Assembly: GCA_014841835.1 (NCBI GenBank)
Contig: JACYUQ010000001.1
Coordinates: 434,001-498,000, forward strand
Direction: 5' to 3'
DNA length: 64,000 nt
Source of the DNA: Oxalobacteraceae sp. CFBP 13730
Lineage (GTDB): Bacteria; Pseudomonadota; Gammaproteobacteria; Burkholderiales; Burkholderiaceae_D
Numbering within the stretch: the stretch's first letter is position 1; each line of letters opens with the position of its first letter. The position numbers were made by a program, and so were the translations under genes. The notes below the pieces were generated by a model, which saw only the letters and a program-made list of their open reading frames with translations, was not told the DNA's origin and made no database searches. Shown here piece after piece: positions 54,394 through 64,000 of this stretch.

Positions 54394-54741
54394 TCAGACC
54401 TTTTCGGCCTCGGCCTTCTGTTTTTTCTTCAGGCCCTGGATGACCTTGAGAACGCCTTCCATGCCGGCGGTCTCGTCCAGTTCGCTGAACGCGTCCAGGA
54501 CTTCGTTCAGCACGCTGTTGCGCACTGCCGCTTCATCGGGCGCGATGGCGGCCACGGGGCTGCCATCCTTGCCGAACTTCGATGGCGATTCGGCCGCGGT
54601 CTTGGCGCCATGCGCCAGGGCTGCCTGCCAGATCACCCAGCGACGCTGGGTTTCGAAAACGAGGTATTCCTCGGGCTTGTCTTCGCGGCGGCGAACGATG
54701 TGGCCTTCACGCTGGGCCCATGCTTCAAATGCACTGCGCAT
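54394..54741 (-). CDS. Small unknown protein
   Basis: A 115-residue charged protein with MRSAFEAWAQREGHIVRRRE at the start, FETQRRWVIWQAALAHG in the middle and a Lys-rich C-terminus (GLKKKQKAEAEKV). The opening resembles short proteins seen in phages and proteobacterial chromosomes, without known role. AGGA lies about 8 nt before the ATG at 54741. It may be cotranscribed with the DUF1653 gene. Confidence 0.7.
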   Translation of the reverse strand: MRSAFEAWAQREGHIVRRREDKPEEYLVFETQRRWVIWQAALAHGAKTAAESPSKFGKDGSPVAAIAPDEAAVRNSVLNEVLDAFSELDETAGMEGVLKVIQGLKKKQKAEAEKV

Positions 54742-55198
54742 TTCTGTCCTTTTCAAATCTGCGTCAGGATGATGAACTCCTGAACACAATATTTCACAAT
54801 AGTACCACTAGCGCACGTCGATGGCTTGAACCAACTGTGTCAGCTGTCGATCAATACAGCATCGCGACTCGCCAATGGTACAATGAAAGTTGCACATACA
54901 CAATTTTATTATTAACAAAAAGCAACCTGTGATGTTATCGCGTCATGCGACGACTGCCGGATTCAATTCTTTATAATCTCGAAGCGGCAAACAGGCAATA
55001 CTTTTTGGAAATCTATAATCAAAAAGTGTCATCAAGTGTTGTAATTATACCAACCAAGTCTCCAATTCACTACCGTTATTTCATGCATACCGCGCAATCA
55101 AACCGGTAATTTCGTTAATAATAGCCGGTTGGCAAGCAAATGGGCGGGATTATCTTGAGTCACAAGCAACTGACCCGCCATTAACTGTAGAGAACTCG
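54742..55198. other. Long A/T-rich intergenic region before xth
   Basis: About 457 bp without a supported gene, clearly lower in GC than the rest. It has a TATAAT at 54972-54977 on the plus strand, and AACCGG (55101-55106) pairing with CCGGTT (55125-55130) around an 18-nt loop. Stops are dense in all frames. It may hold promoters or a small RNA. Confidence 0.5.
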
Positions 55199-55966
55199 AT
55201 GAAAATTGTCACTTGGAATGTAAATTCTTTAAAAGTCCGCCTTGCACATTTGTTGCAATGGTTGGAAACCAACCCCGTAGACGTCCTCTGTATTCAGGAG
55301 ACCAAGCTGACCGATGACAAGTTCCCGGTCGCCGAGCTCAATGCGGCTGGCTACCAGGTCGCGTTCTCGGGTCAAAAGACGTACAACGGCGTGGCGATCC
55401 TGTCCCGTCTGCCAATCGACGATGTCGTGCGCAACAATCCGCACTTCGAGGATCCGCAGCAGCGGCTGCTGGCCGCGACGATCGGCGGCGTGCGTTTCAT
55501 CTGCGCGTACGTGCCCAACGGGCAGGAAGTCGGCTCCGACAAGTACGCCTACAAGCTGGCCTGGCTGGCGGCCCTGCAGACGTGGGTGGCGGCCGAGATG
55601 GCAGCGCATCCGCAATTTGCCATTCTGGGCGACTACAATATCGCGCCCGATGCGCGCGACGTGCACGACGTGGCCGAATGGGAAGGCCGGATCCACTGCT
55701 CGGTGCCCGAGCGCGATGCGCTGCAGGCGCTCATCGCCCTGGGCCTGGCGGACGCATTCCGCCTGTTCGAGCAGCCCGAGAAGCAGTACAGCTGGTGGGA
55801 TTACCGCCAGATGGCGTTTCGCCGCAACCGCGGGCTGCGCATCGATCACATCCTGCTGTCCAAAGCCCTGGCCGAGCGCTGCACCACCTGCCACATCGAC
55901 CGCGAGACGCGCAAGTGGGAGCAGCCGTCCGACCACGCACCCGTGGTCGCCACGCTGACCGATTAG
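55199..55966 (+). CDS. xth: Exodeoxyribonuclease III / AP endonuclease
   Basis: A 255-residue Mg-dependent repair nuclease. MKIVTWNVNSLKVRLAHLLQWL, DVLCIQETKL (metal-binding Glu), GDYNIAPDARDVHD, SWWDYR and the C-terminal RIDHILLSKAL with SDHAPVVATL carry the active site of ExoIII. It cleaves at AP sites and trims 3' ends. It ends in a 3-bp overlap with the convergent PAS-GGDEF-EAL gene. Confidence 0.97.
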   Translation: MKIVTWNVNSLKVRLAHLLQWLETNPVDVLCIQETKLTDDKFPVAELNAAGYQVAFSGQKTYNGVAILSRLPIDDVVRNNPHFEDPQQRLLAATIGGVRFICAYVPNGQEVGSDKYAYKLAWLAALQTWVAAEMAAHPQFAILGDYNIAPDARDVHDVAEWEGRIHCSVPERDALQALIALGLADAFRLFEQPEKQYSWWDYRQMAFRRNRGLRIDHILLSKALAERCTTCHIDRETRKWEQPSDHAPVVATLTD

Positions 55967-58563
55967 CCGGCCAGCAGCCGGCCGATCTGCGCGGCCGGCA
56001 GCGGCCGCGCGAACAGATACCCCTGCGCGAACTGGCAACCGAACGAGCGCAGCAGCGCATACTGCCCTTCCGTCTCCACGCCCTCGGCCACCACCGACAA
56101 TTGCAGGCTGTTGGCCAGCGCCATCACGGCGGCCACGATCGCGCGGTCTTCAGCGCTGGCTTCCAGCTCGCGCACAAAAGCGCGGTCGATCTTGATCTTG
56201 TGGACCGGGAAGCGCTTCAGGTACGCCAGGCTCGAATAGCCGGTCCCGAAGTCGTCGATCGACAGGCGCGTCCCCATCGCATTCATCCGGCGCAGCGTCT
56301 CGAGCGTCTGGCCGCCGTGCTGCATCAGGGCGGTCTCGGTGATCTCGAATTCCACCAGGCGCGCGTCGATGCCGGTTTCCTGCACGATGGCGCCGATCGC
56401 GTCGACCAGGCCATGATGCGTGAACTGGCGCGCCGACAGGTTGATCGCGAGCGGCACCACGTCCAGTCCTTCGCTGCGCCACTGCTGGTTCTGCACGCAC
56501 GCGGTACGGATCACCCACTCGCCCACCGCCATGATCATGCCGCTCTCTTCGAGGATCGGGATGAATTCGTCCGGGCCGACCAGTTCATTGCCACCACGCC
56601 GCCAGCGCAGCAGCACCTCGAGCCCGTGCACGCGGCGCGTGGCGGTGCACATGATCGGCTGGTAGTGCAGCTCGAATTCACCCCGCGCCAGCGCGCCGCG
56701 CAAGCTCGATTCGAGATCGAAGTGACGCGCCGCAGCCTGGTTCATGCGCTCGGTGAAGAACTGGTAATTGTTGCGGCCCGCCGCCTTGGCCTGGTACATC
56801 GCCGCGTCCGCGTGGCGCATCAGCGTATCGACGTCGCTGCCGTCCTGCGGATACAGGCAGATGCCGATCGACGGCGAGATGTGCAGGCTGCGGCCTTCGA
56901 TCGCGCAGGGTGATGCCAGCGCCTCGATGATCGCGTCGCCAACCGCAGCAGCGGCAGCACCCTCCTCGACCCCGGGCAACAGTACGACGAATTCATCGCC
57001 CCCGAGGCGCGCGACCAGGTCACCAGGGCGCACTGAGCGCACCAGCCGCCGCGCGACTTCGCGCAGCAACTGGTCGCCCACCACGTGGCCGAGCGAATCA
57101 TTGATCGTCTTGAAGCGGTCCAGGTCGAGGAACATCAGCGCCAGGCCGTTGCCCTTGTGCGCTTCGTCGCCGCTGGCCACGCTGCGCATGGCCGCATCGA
57201 GCCGGTCGGACAGCATCGCGCGGTTGGGCAACCCGGTCAGGCTGTCGTGGTAGGCCATGTGATGCACGCGCGCCTCGGCCTGGCGCCGCTCATTGATTTC
57301 TTCCTGCAGCAGCGCGTTGGCGCCGGCCAGTTCGGCCGTACGCTCGGCCACGCGCACTTCGAGCTCGTCGCGTGCACGCCGCACGGCGTCGGCCGCTTCG
57401 CGCTGGGCCGTCACGTCGTCCACCAGCCAGACGCTGCGCCCGCGCGTGAGCGCAGCGTCGAACAGGCGCCCGGACAGGCGCGCCCAGAAGCGCGTGCCGT
57501 CACGGCGCACCAGTTCATGCTCTGCCATGTGGGCCTGGCCAATCGCGAACTGCGTCCCGGACAGCGCGCGCGCGGCCATCCAGCTGGTCTGGTCGGCATA
57601 CAGCGCGCGCACCGGATTGCCATCCATGCCGCCCGGCGGCGCGCCGAACAGCTCTTCCATCTTGCGGTTGCAGTGCAGCGTGCGGCCATTCTCGACGACT
57701 GCAATGCCCAGCACGGCGTTGTCGAGGATCGCGCGGTTTTCCATCAGTGCCTCGCGCAGCGACTGCTCGTCGCCCTTTTCGCGGGTGCGGTCTTCGAGCA
57801 TCCAGATCGTGCCCTTGTCCGGGTCGAGCGGATTGACCTGGTAGCCGATCATCAGGACCCAGGCCGGCGCGCCGTCCTTGCGCACGAGGATGCGTTCGGT
57901 GCGAAACGGCCGGCCATCCGCCAGTTGAGGATACGCATCGGCGCCCAGCGCGCGGTATGCTTCTTCGTCCGGATACAGCACGCGCGTGGACACGCCGATC
58001 GGCTCGTCGGCGGCATAGCCGAACATCGTGCAGAAGGCGGGATTGGCGCGCCGGATCACGCGGTTGCGGGTGAACATGACGCCGATCGATGCGTTGGTCA
58101 TGATCGCCTGCATTTCACTGGCCGCCTGGCGCGCCTCGGTCACATCCTCGACGATCCAGATCGTGCCCGCGCTGCGGTTGCCCGGTTCGACCGCGCAACC
58201 GCGCAGGCGCGCCCAGAAGGGCGAACCGTCGCGACGACGAAACTGCTGCTCGCTCTTTTCGAACATCTCGCCCCGCCCCAGCACGGTGAACGCTTCGGTG
58301 GCCAGGGCCTGATACGCCTCGGGCGAGACGCACACGTCCGGCAGCGAAATGGAATCGAGTTCATGCTGCGCATAGCCGAACATTTCGCCCAGGCGCGGGT
58401 TGAATGAGCGGATCTGGTCGGGCTGGGTGACGGCGATGCCGACCGGTGCGTGCTCAAAGATCGCGCGTTGTTCGCGCACCGTGCGGCGCACGCCGCCCAG
58501 TTCGATTGCGCGCAGGCTGGCGGCCGGCGTCATGGGAACTTGCGGGGTCGAGAATCCATCCAT
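55963..58563 (-). CDS. PAS(x3)-GGDEF-EAL c-di-GMP enzyme
   Basis: An 866-residue soluble protein: three PAS domains (about 30-140, 150-270 and 275-395), a coiled coil (about 400-430), GGDEF (about 430-600) with intact RLGGDEFVVLLPG, and EAL (about 610-860). The EAL motif reads EVL (GLEVLLRWRR) but the rest is complete: INLSARQF, EITETALMQHG, DDFGTGYSSLAYLKR and KIKIDRAFV. It can therefore both make and degrade c-di-GMP, subject to PAS input. This contrasts with the degenerate protein at 25596-27965. Confidence 0.93.
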   Translation of the reverse strand: MDGFSTPQVPMTPAASLRAIELGGVRRTVREQRAIFEHAPVGIAVTQPDQIRSFNPRLGEMFGYAQHELDSISLPDVCVSPEAYQALATEAFTVLGRGEMFEKSEQQFRRRDGSPFWARLRGCAVEPGNRSAGTIWIVEDVTEARQAASEMQAIMTNASIGVMFTRNRVIRRANPAFCTMFGYAADEPIGVSTRVLYPDEEAYRALGADAYPQLADGRPFRTERILVRKDGAPAWVLMIGYQVNPLDPDKGTIWMLEDRTREKGDEQSLREALMENRAILDNAVLGIAVVENGRTLHCNRKMEELFGAPPGGMDGNPVRALYADQTSWMAARALSGTQFAIGQAHMAEHELVRRDGTRFWARLSGRLFDAALTRGRSVWLVDDVTAQREAADAVRRARDELEVRVAERTAELAGANALLQEEINERRQAEARVHHMAYHDSLTGLPNRAMLSDRLDAAMRSVASGDEAHKGNGLALMFLDLDRFKTINDSLGHVVGDQLLREVARRLVRSVRPGDLVARLGGDEFVVLLPGVEEGAAAAAVGDAIIEALASPCAIEGRSLHISPSIGICLYPQDGSDVDTLMRHADAAMYQAKAAGRNNYQFFTERMNQAAARHFDLESSLRGALARGEFELHYQPIMCTATRRVHGLEVLLRWRRGGNELVGPDEFIPILEESGMIMAVGEWVIRTACVQNQQWRSEGLDVVPLAINLSARQFTHHGLVDAIGAIVQETGIDARLVEFEITETALMQHGGQTLETLRRMNAMGTRLSIDDFGTGYSSLAYLKRFPVHKIKIDRAFVRELEASAEDRAIVAAVMALANSLQLSVVAEGVETEGQYALLRSFGCQFAQGYLFARPLPAAQIGRLLAG

Positions 58564-58682
58564 CGTCGAGGCAGTCAGGCTGTGGGTAGTGATGATCCGG
58601 AGTTGTCATTTAGCAACCCCATCAAGTGAATCATAACCCGGAACAGCCAGGCACTCCAATCCGCAGCGACCAGAATGCGACA

Positions 58683-59876
58683 CTAAGCAGGCACCCGCAC
58701 CCAGCCTTCCATCAGGACGCGTGCACTGCGGCTCATGCTGGCCTTCGCCACACGCCATTGGCCATTCTCCAGCACCGCTTCAGCGCCTACCCGCAGCGTG
58801 CCGGACGGATGGCCGAACCGCACCGCCGAGCGCTCGCCCCCGCCAGCCGCCAGGTTCACCAGCGTGCCCGGAATGGCCGCAGCGGTACCGATCGCCACTG
58901 CTGCCGTGCCCATCATCGCGTGGTGCAGCTTGCCCATCGACAGCGCGCGCACCAGGAGGTCGATCTCGCCCGCCGCCACTTGCCGGCCGCTCGACGACAC
59001 ATACCCGGCCGCCTTGGCCACGAACGCGACCTTCGGCGTGTGCTGGCGCTTGCCTGCTTCGTCGATGCTGGCGATGAGGCCCATGCGCAGCGCGCCGTGG
59101 GCGCGGATTGTCTCGAACACGGCCAGTGCGCGCGGGTCGCCATTGATCGCATCCTGCAGCTCGGTGCCGTCGTAGCCCAGCGCGCTGGCATCGATGAAGA
59201 TGGTCGGGATGCCCGCGTTGATCAATGTAGCGCGCAGCACGCCCACCCCGGGCACGTCGAGTTCATCGACCAGATTCCCGGTCGGGAAAATGGCGCCGCC
59301 ACCGCCCTCTTCTTCGGCGGCCGGGTCCATGAACTCGAGCTGCACCTCGGCTGCCGGGAAGGTCACGCCATCGAGCTCGAAGCCACCCGTTTCCTGCACC
59401 TGACCCGCGGCCATCGGCACGTGCGCGAGGATGGTCTTGCCGATATTGGCTTGCCAGATGCGCACCACGGCCACGCCGTCGTGCGGCACACGGGCCGGAT
59501 CGACCAGGCCTGCGGCAATGGCGAACGGCCCCACCGCGGCCGACAGGTTGCCGCAGTTGCCGCTCCAGTCGACGAAGGGCTTGTCGATCGCCACCTGGCC
59601 GAACAGGTAGTCGACGTCGTGCTCGGCGCGCGCGGACGCCGCGACGATGACGGCCTTGCTGGTGCTGGACGTGGCGCCGCCCATGCCGTCGATCTGCTTG
59701 CCATACGGGTCGGGGCTGCCGATCACGCGCAGCAGCAGTGCGTCGCGCGCGGCGCCGGCCACGCGGGCGTCGTCCGGCAGGTCGTCCAGCTTGAAGAACA
59801 CGCCCTTGCTGGTGCCGCCGCGCAGATAGGTGGCGGCGATCCGGCGCTGGGGAGAATACGTGGTTGATTCCATCAT
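58683..59876 (-). CDS. prpF: 2-methylaconitate cis-trans isomerase
   Basis: A 397-residue PrpF that converts the trans isomer to cis-2-methylaconitate in the AcnD branch of the methylcitrate cycle. LRGGTSKGVFFKLDDLPDD near residue 19, DGMGGATSSTSKAVIVA near 64 and SGNCGNLSAAVGPFAI near 103, with the catalytic Cys and Lys, are characteristic. It is coupled to acnD by an ATGA overlap. Confidence 0.96.
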   Translation of the reverse strand: MMESTTYSPQRRIAATYLRGGTSKGVFFKLDDLPDDARVAGAARDALLLRVIGSPDPYGKQIDGMGGATSSTSKAVIVAASARAEHDVDYLFGQVAIDKPFVDWSGNCGNLSAAVGPFAIAAGLVDPARVPHDGVAVVRIWQANIGKTILAHVPMAAGQVQETGGFELDGVTFPAAEVQLEFMDPAAEEEGGGGAIFPTGNLVDELDVPGVGVLRATLINAGIPTIFIDASALGYDGTELQDAINGDPRALAVFETIRAHGALRMGLIASIDEAGKRQHTPKVAFVAKAAGYVSSSGRQVAAGEIDLLVRALSMGKLHHAMMGTAAVAIGTAAAIPGTLVNLAAGGGERSAVRFGHPSGTLRVGAEAVLENGQWRVAKASMSRSARVLMEGWVRVPA

Positions 59877-62473
59877 GCCGCCTTCACCGTCGATTCAAGA
59901 AAATCCTGCGCGAAGCGTTGCAGCACGCCGCCAGCTTCGTAGATGGCCACTTCTTCGGCCGTATCGAGCCGGCACGTCACGGCCACCTCGACCCGCTCGC
60001 CGCTCGCGCGGTTGATGACCAGCGTGACCTCGGCGCGCGGCGTGCGCGCGCCGATCACATCGAACGTTTCGGTGCCGTCGATGGCCAGGGTGATGCGGTT
60101 CTCGCCCGGCTTGAATTCGAGCGGCAGCACGCCCATGCCCACCAGGTTCGTGCGGTGGATGCGCTCGAAGCCTTCGGCCGCAATCGCCTCGACGCCCGCC
60201 AGGCGTACGCCCTTGGCCGCCCAGTCGCGCGACGAGCCCTGGCCATAGTCGGCGCCGGCGATGATGATCAACGGCTGCTTGCGCGCCATGTAATGCTCGA
60301 TCGCTTCCCACATGCGGGTCACTTCTCCCTCCGGCTCGATGCGCGCGAGCGAACCGGCCATCACCTTGCCGTGGCTATCCTTGACCATCTCGTTCTTGAG
60401 CGTCGGATTGGCGAACGTCGCGCGCTGCGCCGTCAGGTGGTCGCCCCGGTGCGTGGCGTACGAATTGAAGTCTTCTTCAGGCAGGCCCATCTTGGCCAGG
60501 TATTCACCGGCGGCCGAGTCGAGCAGAATCGCGTTCGACGGCGACAGGTGGTCGGTGGTGATGTTGTCGCCCAGGACCGCCAGTGGCCGCATCCCCGCCA
60601 GTGGCCGGCTGCCGGCCAGTGCGCCTTCCCAGTACGGCGGGCGACGGATATAGGTGCTCGGCGCCCGCCAGTCATACAGCGGGCTGACGGCAGCGCCATC
60701 GTCGGCCACGCGCGCGAACATCGGCGTGTAGACCTTGCGGAACTGTTCCGGCTTGACGCTCGCGGCGACCACGGCGTCGATTTCTTCCTCCGATGGCCAC
60801 AGGTCGGCCAGGCGGATTTCGCGCCCGGCGGCGTCGAGGCCCAGCACGTCCTTCTCGATATCGAAGCGGATCGTGCCGGCAATCGCGTACGCCACCACCA
60901 GTGGCGGCGACGCCAGGAACGCCTGCTTCGCGTACGGGTGGATGCGGCCATCGAAATTGCGGTTGCCCGACAGGACCGCCGTTGCGTACAGGTCGCGCTT
61001 GATGATCTCGTCCTGGATCGCCGGGTCGAGGGCGCCGCTCATGCCGTTGCAGGTGGTGCAGGCAAAGGCGACAACGCCAAAGCCCAGCTGGTCAAGCTCC
61101 TGGCTCAGGCCCGCTTCGTCGAGGTACAGCGCCACTGCCTTCGAGCCAGGCGCCAGCGAACTTTTCACCCACGGCTTGCGCGTGAGACCAGCGCGGTTGG
61201 CATTGCGCGCCAGCAGGCCCGCCGTGACCATATTGCGCGGATTGCTGGTGTTGGTGCAGCTGGTGATCGCGGCGATGATGACGGCGCCATCGGGCATCTG
61301 GCCCGGTGTGTTTTCCACGACGCCCGAGATGCCGCGCGCGGCCAGTTCGGATGTCGGCACGCGCTTGTGCGGATTGGACGGCCCGGCGATATTGCGCACC
61401 ACGCTTGACAGATCGAACGACAGCGTGCGTTCGTATTCGGCCGTCTGCAGGCTGTCGGCCCACAGGCCAGCGTGCTTCGCATACGTCTCGACCAGATGCA
61501 CGGTCGCATCGTCGCGCCCCGTCAGGCGCAGGTACTTGATGGTTTGCTCGTCGATGTAGAACATCGCCGCGGTGGCGCCGAATTCGGGCGCCATGTTCGC
61601 GATCGTCGCGCGGTCGCCCAGCGTCAGCGCAGCTGCGCCAGCGCCGTAAAATTCCAGGTAGGTCGAGACGACTTTGGCATTGCGCAGGAATTCGGTCAGC
61701 GCCAGCACGACGTCGGTTGCGGTGATGCCCGGCTGCGGCTTGCCGGTGAGTTCGACGCCGACGATGTAGGGCAGGCGCATCCACGAGGCGCGGCCCAGCA
61801 TCACGCTTTCGGCTTCCAGCCCGCCGACGCCGATGGCAAGCACGCCAAGCGCGTCGACCATCGGCGTGTGCGAGTCGGTGCCGACCAGCGTGTCCGGGTA
61901 GGCCACGCCGCGCTCCGCCTGGATCACGGGCGACATGCGCTCGAGATTGATCTGGTGCAGGATACCGTTCCCGGGCGGGATCACGTCGACGTTCTTGAAG
62001 GCCTTCTTGGTCCAGTCGATGAAGTGGAAGCGGTCTTCGTTGCGGCGCTCTTCGATGGCGCGGTTCTTGGCGAATGCGTCCGGATCGAACCCGCCGCATT
62101 CGACGGCCAGCGAATGGTCGACCACGAGCTGCGTCGGCACCACCGGATTGACCAGCGCCGGGTCGCCCCCTTGCAGCGCGATGGCGTCGCGCAGGCCGGC
62201 CAGGTCGACCAGCGCGGTCTGGCCAAGGATGTCGTGGCAGACCACGCGCGCCGGGAACCACGGAAAATCCAGGTCGCGCTTGCGCTCGATGAGCTGCTTC
62301 AGCGAATCGCGCAGGCTCGCGGGCGCGCAGCGGCGCACGAGGTTTTCGGCCAGCACGCGCGACGTGTAGGGCAGCGTGGCGTAAGCGCCAGGCGCGATCG
62401 CATCGACCGCGGCGCGGGTATCGAAGTAGTCAAGCTCCGTGCCTGGCAGGGAGGTGCGGTAATCGGTATTCAT
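59873..62473 (-). CDS. acnD: Fe/S-dependent 2-methylisocitrate dehydratase AcnD
   Basis: An 866-residue aconitase-family enzyme, the usual AcnD length. GTDSHTPMVDALGVLAIGVG near residue 207 and ITSCTNTSNP near 405 are cluster-binding regions, and CTTCNGMSG near 478 carries the other two Cys. It dehydrates 2-methylcitrate to trans-2-methylaconitate in the branch with PrpF, rather than PrpD. It follows prpC by 4 bp. Confidence 0.96.
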   Translation of the reverse strand: MNTDYRTSLPGTELDYFDTRAAVDAIAPGAYATLPYTSRVLAENLVRRCAPASLRDSLKQLIERKRDLDFPWFPARVVCHDILGQTALVDLAGLRDAIALQGGDPALVNPVVPTQLVVDHSLAVECGGFDPDAFAKNRAIEERRNEDRFHFIDWTKKAFKNVDVIPPGNGILHQINLERMSPVIQAERGVAYPDTLVGTDSHTPMVDALGVLAIGVGGLEAESVMLGRASWMRLPYIVGVELTGKPQPGITATDVVLALTEFLRNAKVVSTYLEFYGAGAAALTLGDRATIANMAPEFGATAAMFYIDEQTIKYLRLTGRDDATVHLVETYAKHAGLWADSLQTAEYERTLSFDLSSVVRNIAGPSNPHKRVPTSELAARGISGVVENTPGQMPDGAVIIAAITSCTNTSNPRNMVTAGLLARNANRAGLTRKPWVKSSLAPGSKAVALYLDEAGLSQELDQLGFGVVAFACTTCNGMSGALDPAIQDEIIKRDLYATAVLSGNRNFDGRIHPYAKQAFLASPPLVVAYAIAGTIRFDIEKDVLGLDAAGREIRLADLWPSEEEIDAVVAASVKPEQFRKVYTPMFARVADDGAAVSPLYDWRAPSTYIRRPPYWEGALAGSRPLAGMRPLAVLGDNITTDHLSPSNAILLDSAAGEYLAKMGLPEEDFNSYATHRGDHLTAQRATFANPTLKNEMVKDSHGKVMAGSLARIEPEGEVTRMWEAIEHYMARKQPLIIIAGADYGQGSSRDWAAKGVRLAGVEAIAAEGFERIHRTNLVGMGVLPLEFKPGENRITLAIDGTETFDVIGARTPRAEVTLVINRASGERVEVAVTCRLDTAEEVAIYEAGGVLQRFAQDFLESTVKAA

Positions 62474-62477
62474 GACG

Positions 62478-63638
62478 TTACTTGCGCTCTGCCAGCGGCA
62501 CGAACTGCAGATCCTCCGGCCCCACGTAGTTGGCGCTCGGGCGGATGATCTTGTTGTCGATGCGCTGCTCGATGACGTGCGCCGCCCAGCCCGACGTGCG
62601 CGCGATGACGAACAGCGGCGTGAACATCGCCGTCGGCACGCCCATCATGTGGTACGACACGGCCGAGAACCAGTCCAGGTTCGGGAACATCTTTTTCACG
62701 TCCCACATCACGGTCTCGAGGCGCTCGGCGATGTCGAACATCTTCATCGAGCCGCCCTCTTCCGACAAGGTGCGCGCCACTTCCTTGATCACCTTGTTGC
62801 GCGGGTCCGAGATCGTGTAGACCGGATGCCCGAAGCCGATCACGACTTCCTTGTTGGCCACGCGGTTGCGGATGTCCGCCTCGGCTTCGTCCGGGTTGTC
62901 GTAGCGCTTCTGGATATCGTGCGCGACTTCATTGGCGCCGCCGTGCTTCGGGCCGCGCAGCGCGCCGATCGCGCCGGTGATGGCCGAGTGCATGTCCGAA
63001 CCGGTGCCGGCAATCACGCGCGCGGTGAAGGTCGAGGCATTGAATTCGTGTTCGGCGTACAGGATCAGCGACGTGTGCATCGCGCGAACCCACGACTCTT
63101 TTGGCGCGAAGCCGTGCAGCAGGTGCAGGAAGTGGCCGCCGATCGAATCGTCGTCGGTATTCACGTCAATGCGTTTGCCGCTGTGGCTGAAGTGGTACCA
63201 GTACAGCAGCATCGAGCCGAACGACGCCATCAGGCGGTCGGCGATATCGCGCGCGCCGTTGATGTGGTGATCGTCCTTCTCGGGCAGCGTGCAGCCCAGG
63301 ACCGACACGCCGGTGCGCATTACGTCCATCGGATGGGCGTTGGCCGGCAAGGCCTCGAGCGCGCTTTTGAGCGCCTGCGGCAGGCCGCGCAGCGAACGCA
63401 GCTTGGCCTTGTAGCCGCGCAGCTCGCCGTCGTTCGGCAGCTTGCCGTGCACCAGCAGGTAGGCGATTTCCTCGAATTCGCTGGTGGTGGCGATGTCGAG
63501 GATATCGTAGCCGCGGTAATGCAGGTCGTTGCCCGATTTGCCCACCGAGCACAGTGCGGTATTGCCGGCGGCGACGCCGGACAGGGCGACGGATTTCTTC
63601 GGTTTGAAGGTCGGGTTTTCCATGTTCTGCGTAGTCAT
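62478..63638 (-). CDS. prpC: 2-methylcitrate synthase
   Basis: A 386-residue citrate synthase-family enzyme joining propionyl-CoA and oxaloacetate. [20 protein letters not shown], the His motif [20 protein letters not shown], then [13 protein letters not shown] and GFGHPVY carry the active-site His and Asp. GGAGA 7 nt before the ATG overlaps the prpB stop region, so the genes are in one operon. Confidence 0.96.
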   Translation of the reverse strand: MTTQNMENPTFKPKKSVALSGVAAGNTALCSVGKSGNDLHYRGYDILDIATTSEFEEIAYLLVHGKLPNDGELRGYKAKLRSLRGLPQALKSALEALPANAHPMDVMRTGVSVLGCTLPEKDDHHINGARDIADRLMASFGSMLLYWYHFSHSGKRIDVNTDDDSIGGHFLHLLHGFAPKESWVRAMHTSLILYAEHEFNASTFTARVIAGTGSDMHSAITGAIGALRGPKHGGANEVAHDIQKRYDNPDEAEADIRNRVANKEVVIGFGHPVYTISDPRNKVIKEVARTLSEEGGSMKMFDIAERLETVMWDVKKMFPNLDWFSAVSYHMMGVPTAMFTPLFVIARTSGWAAHVIEQRIDNKIIRPSANYVGPEDLQFVPLAERK

Positions 63639-63649
63639 CTGGGGTCTCC

Positions 63650-64000
63650 TTACTTGACTTTGTTCTGGGCAAACAGCGCGTCGAGCTTCTGCTCGTAGCT
63701 GTGGTAATCGATGCGGTCATACAGTTCGGCGCGCGTCTGCATCGTGTCCAGCACGTGCTGCTGCGTGCCGTCGCGGCGGATCGCGGTGTAGACGTTTTCG
63801 GCCGCCTTGTTCATCGCGCGAAACGCCGACAGCGGATACAGGACCAGGCCCACGCCAGCGCCAGCCAGCTCGTCGACGGTAAACAGCGGCGTGGCGCCGA
63901 ACTCGGTGATATTGGCCAGCACCGGCACCTTGACCGCATCGGCGAAGCGCTTGTACATGTCGAGCGTCGTCATCGCTTCGGGGAAGATCATGTCGGCGCC
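63650..64000 (-). CDS. prpB: Methylisocitrate lyase (5' part beyond window)
   Basis: The last 117 codons are present: [19 protein letters not shown] then [16 protein letters not shown] (active-site Asn-Ile-Thr-Glu), [20 protein letters not shown] and [18 protein letters not shown]. This is the C-terminal third of PrpB, which splits 2-methylisocitrate to pyruvate and succinate. Being first in prpB-prpC-acnD-prpF, it has its start and probably the propionate regulator past the right edge. Confidence 0.95.
   Translation of the reverse strand, partial: GADMIFPEAMTTLDMYKRFADAVKVPVLANITEFGATPLFTVDELAGAGVGLVLYPLSAFRAMNKAAENVYTAIRRDGTQQHVLDTMQTRAELYDRIDYHSYEQKLDALFAQNKVK

Overview
The window looks like chromosomal DNA of a high-GC betaproteobacterium of the Oxalobacteraceae, most like the Massilia/Telluria group. 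This rests on gene content and order: argF-argG, a cysI-DUF934-cysH-cysD-cysN-cobA run controlled by a CysB-type LysR, lptF-lptG divergent from pepA, the prpB-prpC-acnD-prpF form of the methylcitrate cycle, 16-strand-type porins, and many PAS/GGDEF/EAL and hybrid histidine kinase genes. No rRNA, tRNA, CRISPR array, prophage, integrase or intact insertion sequence was seen. Coding density is high and most neighbouring genes overlap by 4 bp.

Layout. 1-8.1 kb: a large Ala/Glu-rich coiled-coil protein running off the left edge, SrkA kinase, a secreted esterase, a UPF0149/SEC-C protein and a hybrid sensor kinase. 8.2-13.7 kb: housekeeping (orn, a Ste24-like M48 protease, pterin dehydratase, rsgA, argF, argG). 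13.7-18.3 kb: an accessory block with REP-like palindromes, a small GIY-YIG nuclease, a decayed porin end, a 147-bp repeat, and a four-gene beta-lactam operon transcribed leftwards (blaI, blaR1, a subclass B3 metallo-beta-lactamase, a class D beta-lactamase). 18.3-25.5 kb: SDR, murB, yajQ, nitronate monooxygenase, an FdhF/YdeP molybdoenzyme and fdhD. 25.6-32.9 kb: signalling genes (PAS-GGDEF-EAL, a LytS-like kinase with a LytTR regulator, a NarX-like kinase) and a porin. 33.2-38.1 kb: a small secreted protein, a methyltransferase, and a hybrid kinase / small unknown / KaiC-like ATPase module. 38.2-42.9 kb: PACE-type efflux protein with divergent LysR, small proteins, acetyltransferase, methyltransferase, CysB. 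43-51.8 kb: assimilatory sulfate reduction and siroheme genes, then cbiX-lptG-lptF. 51.9-58.6 kb: pepA, a second 147-bp repeat, three small genes, xth and a second PAS-GGDEF-EAL protein. 58.7-64 kb: methylcitrate cycle, with prpB cut by the right edge.

How the parts work together. The cys block should take sulfate to APS (CysDN), directly to sulfite (an Fe-S type APS reductase; no cysC is present) and to sulfide (siroheme CysI), with CobA and CbiX supplying siroheme steps. The prp genes oxidise propionyl-CoA. The bla operon is a complete inducible unit: promoter, two tandem 16-bp operators overlapping it, repressor, sensor and two unrelated beta-lactamases, all translationally coupled. The sensor's class D-like domain has Asn in place of the active-site Lys. 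The other notable unit is the KaiC-like module, whose ATPase lacks KaiC phosphorylation sites. Three families of palindromic repeats lie mainly at gene 3' ends.
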